15,865 bases of DNA from GBS-DC sp964451985 (GTDB taxonomy: Bacteria > Armatimonadota > Fimbriimonadia > Fimbriimonadales > GBS-DC). The translations under genes and the position numbers were made by a program. The notes below the pieces were generated by a model that searched no databases, was not told the origin of the DNA, and worked only from the letters and a program-made list of their open reading frames with translations. Shown piece after piece: positions 13,786-15,865 of this stretch. Location of the stretch: NCBI GenBank assembly GCA_964451985.1, contig CAYVKB010000056.1:1-15865 (forward strand), given 5' to 3'. How positions within the stretch are numbered: position 1 is the stretch's first letter; each line of letters starts with the position of its first letter.

Positions 13786-14784
13786 GTGCGCCGACGCCGC
13801 GCGTGGTGGGTGGGCATAACGCTTCTTAGCGCGCTGATTGCCAGTGTACTGGTCAGTATGACTATCGGCGCAGTGCCTGTGCCACCCGCCGACTTGTGGC
13901 ACGCTCTGTGGGGACGCGCCGACGAGACCACACGCCTGATACTGTGGGAGTTGCGCCTGCCCCGCGTGCTGCTGGCGGCGCTGGTGGGCAGCGCGTTGGG
14001 CTGTGTGGGCTGCGCATTTCAGGGACTGCTGCGCAACCCTTTAGCCGACCCGTACATCATCGGCGTCTCGTCGGGCGCGGCAGTGGGGGCGGCGGTGGGC
14101 GCGTTGCTGGGTTGGCATCAGCGCGGCTACGGCTGGGCGGTCGCGCTGATGGCGTTCCTCAGCGGGCTGCTGACGCTCGCGCTTGCCCTCGCGTTGAGCC
14201 GTCAGAACGGGCAGTTGCGTATACCGAACTTCCTGTTGGTGGGTGTGTCCATCAGTGCGAGTCTATGGGGCGTGATTACGCTGCTGCTGGTGCTGGCGGG
14301 CGAAGACCTCTCGCGCGTGCTGTATTGGCTGCTGGGCGGCTTGCTGAACGCTGACTGGCAACGGCTGAGCTGGGCGAGCGCGCCCGCGCTGCTGGGCTGC
14401 CTCGCACTGTTTCTGCAGGCGCGTGCGCTAAACCTCTACACAGCGGGCGAGGAGACCGCGATGCATCTGGGCGCGCCTGTGGAGCGACTGAAGTGGACAG
14501 TGCTGGTGGGTGGCGCGCTCGCTACGGCGGCGACGGTTGCGGTAGCGGGCATTATCGGGTTTGTGGGCTGGATTACGCCTCATCTGCTGCGCCGCGTGGT
14601 AGGGGGCGACTATCGAATCCTGATACCCCTTTCAGCGTTGGGAAGCGCGCTGCTCTTGCTGTGGGCGGACACACTGGCGCGCACACTCGCCCGCCCGGTG
14701 GAGCTGCCTGTGGGCGTGATTACTGCGTTAGTCGGTGCGCCGCTGTTCGTGTGGGTGATGCGCCGCGAGCAGGGTAGAATGTAG
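13786..14784 (+). CDS. FecCD/BtuC-family ABC transporter permease
   Basis: Length 332 residues, normal for the family. Start is the GTG at 13786, preceded by a GGGGG stretch, nine bases after ftsX. About ten hydrophobic segments are present. Family motifs are WELRLPRVLLAALVGSALG (54-72), FQGLLRNPLADPYIIGVSSG (78-97), PNFLLVGVSISA, the coupling region GEETAMHLGAPVERLK (221-236), GIIGFVGWITPHLLRRVVGG (255-274) and PVELPVGVITALVGAPLFVW (304-323). FecCD permeases form dimers importing iron-siderophores, haem or cobalamin with a BtuD-like ATPase and a binding protein. Neither partner is in the window; the preceding ATPase is FtsE and belongs to FtsX. Substrate cannot be assigned. It is embedded in a tight run of division and segregation genes and ends two bases before scpA. 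Confidence 0.92.
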   Translation: MRRRRAWWVGITLLSALIASVLVSMTIGAVPVPPADLWHALWGRADETTRLILWELRLPRVLLAALVGSALGCVGCAFQGLLRNPLADPYIIGVSSGAAVGAAVGALLGWHQRGYGWAVALMAFLSGLLTLALALALSRQNGQLRIPNFLLVGVSISASLWGVITLLLVLAGEDLSRVLYWLLGGLLNADWQRLSWASAPALLGCLALFLQARALNLYTAGEETAMHLGAPVERLKWTVLVGGALATAATVAVAGIIGFVGWITPHLLRRVVGGDYRILIPLSALGSALLLLWADTLARTLARPVELPVGVITALVGAPLFVWVMRREQGRM

Positions 14785-14786
14785 CC

Positions 14787-15521
14787 ATGCGCCGCTTTCA
14801 CATCGGTTCGCCCGAATGGTCGCCCCCGCGCGTGCCGCTGCAACTGCCGCTGGGCTTCGGCTCGCTGGGTTGGCTGGCGCATCTTATCCGCAAGCACAAG
14901 TTAGACCTACTGGAAGTTGACCTTGCCCCCGTAGCGCAGGCATGCTACGAATACTGGCGCGAAGCGGGCGATATGGACGAAGCCGCCGATGCGCTGGCAA
15001 CGCTGGCGTACCTCACCGAGCGCAAAGCACAACGCCTGCTCGCCCCCGAACCCGAACCTGAGCCAGAACCCGACGAGCCGCTGGAACCGACGCGCCTGCC
15101 CGACTCCTACCTGCCCGTGCTGGAGTGGCTGCGCCAACGCGAGGGCGAACGGATGCAAATCTTCTTTCGTGGGGGCGCGATTGACCCACGTGAGTACGAA
15201 CTGCGCCCAGAATTCGGCGCGGAGCTGCCTGACCAGCTGTGGCTCGCGTTCAAACGCCTGCTGGAACGGCGTGTGCCTCCGCCCACTGCCATTCCGCACC
15301 GACGCTACTTCTCGCTACACGCCCGCATGATTGAAATCCGTGAGCGATTACTTCAGGCGCAAGCCCCCGTGCCCTTCGACACGCTGGCGGAGGAAGCCCA
15401 AGATGTGATGGACTTGCTCGTCTCGTTCCTCGCGATGCTGGAGCTGTGGCGGTTGGGGCAGGTGGGGTTGTCCATCGATTCGGCAGGAATCGTGTGGCTG
15501 TCTGCTGTATCGGAGGAGTAG
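14787..15521 (+). CDS. scpA: Segregation and condensation protein A (ScpA), divergent
   Basis: Length 244 residues, close to the family norm. The N-terminal kleisin core is recognisable in LGWLAHLIRKHKLDLLEVDL (27-46), APVAQACYEYW and DALATLAYLTERKAQRLLAP (68-87). The usual FEGPLDLLL opening is replaced by LPLGFGSLGWL. A PE repeat linker (87-97) follows. The C-terminal winged helix shows DTLAEEAQDVMDLLVSFLAM (198-217), then LELWRLGQVGLSI, matching the VVxTFLAxLEL pattern. ScpA bridges the SMC heads and ScpB in the bacterial condensin complex. No scpB or smc lies within the window; scpB often follows, but only broken sequence follows here. Start at the ATG two bases after the permease stop implies coupling. 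I am confident of the family, less so that it is fully canonical. Confidence 0.85.
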   Translation: MRRFHIGSPEWSPPRVPLQLPLGFGSLGWLAHLIRKHKLDLLEVDLAPVAQACYEYWREAGDMDEAADALATLAYLTERKAQRLLAPEPEPEPEPDEPLEPTRLPDSYLPVLEWLRQREGERMQIFFRGGAIDPREYELRPEFGAELPDQLWLAFKRLLERRVPPPTAIPHRRYFSLHARMIEIRERLLQAQAPVPFDTLAEEAQDVMDLLVSFLAMLELWRLGQVGLSIDSAGIVWLSAVSEE

Positions 15522-15532
15522 GATGGGCATAA

Positions 15533-15730
15533 TCTATCGCGCACAACGCGATTGGCAGGCGCGGCTACTATCGGCGCGACCTGAACTGGGACGGCACCAT
15601 AGACGACGCCGATTTGCTGCAGGGGTTGTTTGCTTTCGGAAGGGTTGTTGATAAATCCATCATGCGTAGAAGTTATCTCCAAATCTGCGGGGCGTGTCCG
15701 CGTAGCCCCCAGTCTTACACAGGTGGCTAA
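15533..15730 (+). pseudogene. Dockerin/EF-hand-like remnant
   Basis: The frame between TAA 15530-15532 and TAA 15728-15730 contains RRDLNWDGTIDDADLLQGLF followed by AFGR (core 15578-15643). The DxNxDGxIDDADLLxxLFxFG pattern is that of a calcium-binding dockerin-type repeat found at the ends of large secreted proteins in Armatimonadota and some other phyla. No start codon in this frame and no upstream domain is present, and after about ten more codons the frame loses any resemblance. It is probably the debris of a larger secreted-protein gene, or a fragment moved here by recombination. Confidence 0.5.
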
Positions 15731-15792
15731 TATATGTGGTTTCTAACAGCGCAAAATCGGGGTCAGTTCGCGCCTACCGTTTTTGCCTTCAT

Positions 15793-15820
15793 CTCCAGCC
15801 CCTCGAAAGGGAGCGGGGAG
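15793..15820. repeat. Imperfect hairpin near the right edge
   Basis: CTCC (15793-15796) pairs with GGAG (15817-15820), and GCCCCT with AGGGAGC through one bulged base, around a CGAA loop. Followed on the plus strand by purine-rich DNA rather than T, so a terminator is unlikely. It may be an interspersed repeat; nothing more can be said from one copy. Confidence 0.3.
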
Positions 15821-15865
15821 TAAGAGCGGAGGTGCTGAGTAAACCCCCTCCTGTAGGTTCCCCCT

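Larger units (their letters stand above)
15522..15865. other. Terminal stretch without an intact gene
   Basis: This 344-base stretch has no convincing gene. A strong Shine-Dalgarno GGAGGAG (15512-15518) serves an ATG at 15523 that opens only 42 codons (to 15651, unfamiliar and arginine-rich). A dockerin-like segment overlaps in another frame. From ~15650 on the sequence is unlike coding DNA, with a small GGGGC/GCCCC stem at 15689-15709 and a hairpin at 15793-15820. It looks like a gene scar followed by intergenic DNA. Confidence 0.5.

Noticed and set aside
1..15865. CRISPR arrays, tRNA and rRNA genes, transposases, integrases
   Set aside because: No regularly spaced repeats, no cloverleaf or rRNA-like sequence, and no ORF with transposase or integrase motifs were found by eye on either strand.

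Overview
The window is GC-rich (about 60% by eye) and densely coding. It looks like chromosomal DNA of a free-living, probably thermophilic bacterium. My best guess for lineage is Armatimonadota or a neighbouring phylum. This rests on three things: an EF-hand/dockerin-like motif with a DADLL core near the right end, large secreted modular proteins, and an AfsR-type regulator with a STAND ATPase. The lineage is inference; no rRNA or other diagnostic marker is present.

Left part (1-8100), accessory in character. A large minus-strand gene, cut by the left edge, encodes a glycoside-hydrolase-like multidomain protein (995 residues visible). It is divergent from a plus-strand gene for a ~1000-residue AfsR/SARP-type regulator (winged helix, short BTAD, NB-ARC ATPase, TPR-like C-terminus). 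The 266-base gap between them holds a near-perfect intrinsic terminator on the minus strand that belongs to no annotated gene. Downstream of the regulator is a secreted, glycine-rich fibre-like protein with a signal peptide, a conserved N-terminal beta module and tail-fibre-like repeats. A ~66-bp palindrome then separates it from dnaA.

Right part (8100-15522), housekeeping in character. dnaA (minus) is divergent from phoU, which overlaps a PLP-homeostasis gene (yggS family); two small hairpins and sepF follow. A decayed RelE-Phd type toxin-antitoxin remnant on the minus strand (frameshifted toxin, antitoxin reduced to a 44-residue C-terminal piece) sits between sepF and ftsE. Then come ftsE, ftsX, a FecCD-type ABC permease and a divergent scpA, in tight succession. 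Replication initiation (DnaA), division (SepF, FtsEX) and chromosome segregation (ScpA) are thus packed into about 7.4 kb, with phosphate signalling and metal/cofactor import interleaved.

The last ~340 bases hold no intact gene. They contain a strong ribosome-binding site with a 42-codon ORF, a dockerin-like remnant in another frame, and a hairpin. Several promoters (upstream of the AfsR gene, phoU and the glycoside-hydrolase-like gene) place the -10 hexamer only a few bases before the start codon. This suggests leaderless or nearly leaderless mRNAs.

I found no clearly new multi-gene defence or mobile system. The strongest leads are the orphan terminator with its upstream tiny ORF, the broken toxin gene, the fibre-like protein beside the regulator, and an unusual DnaA signature.
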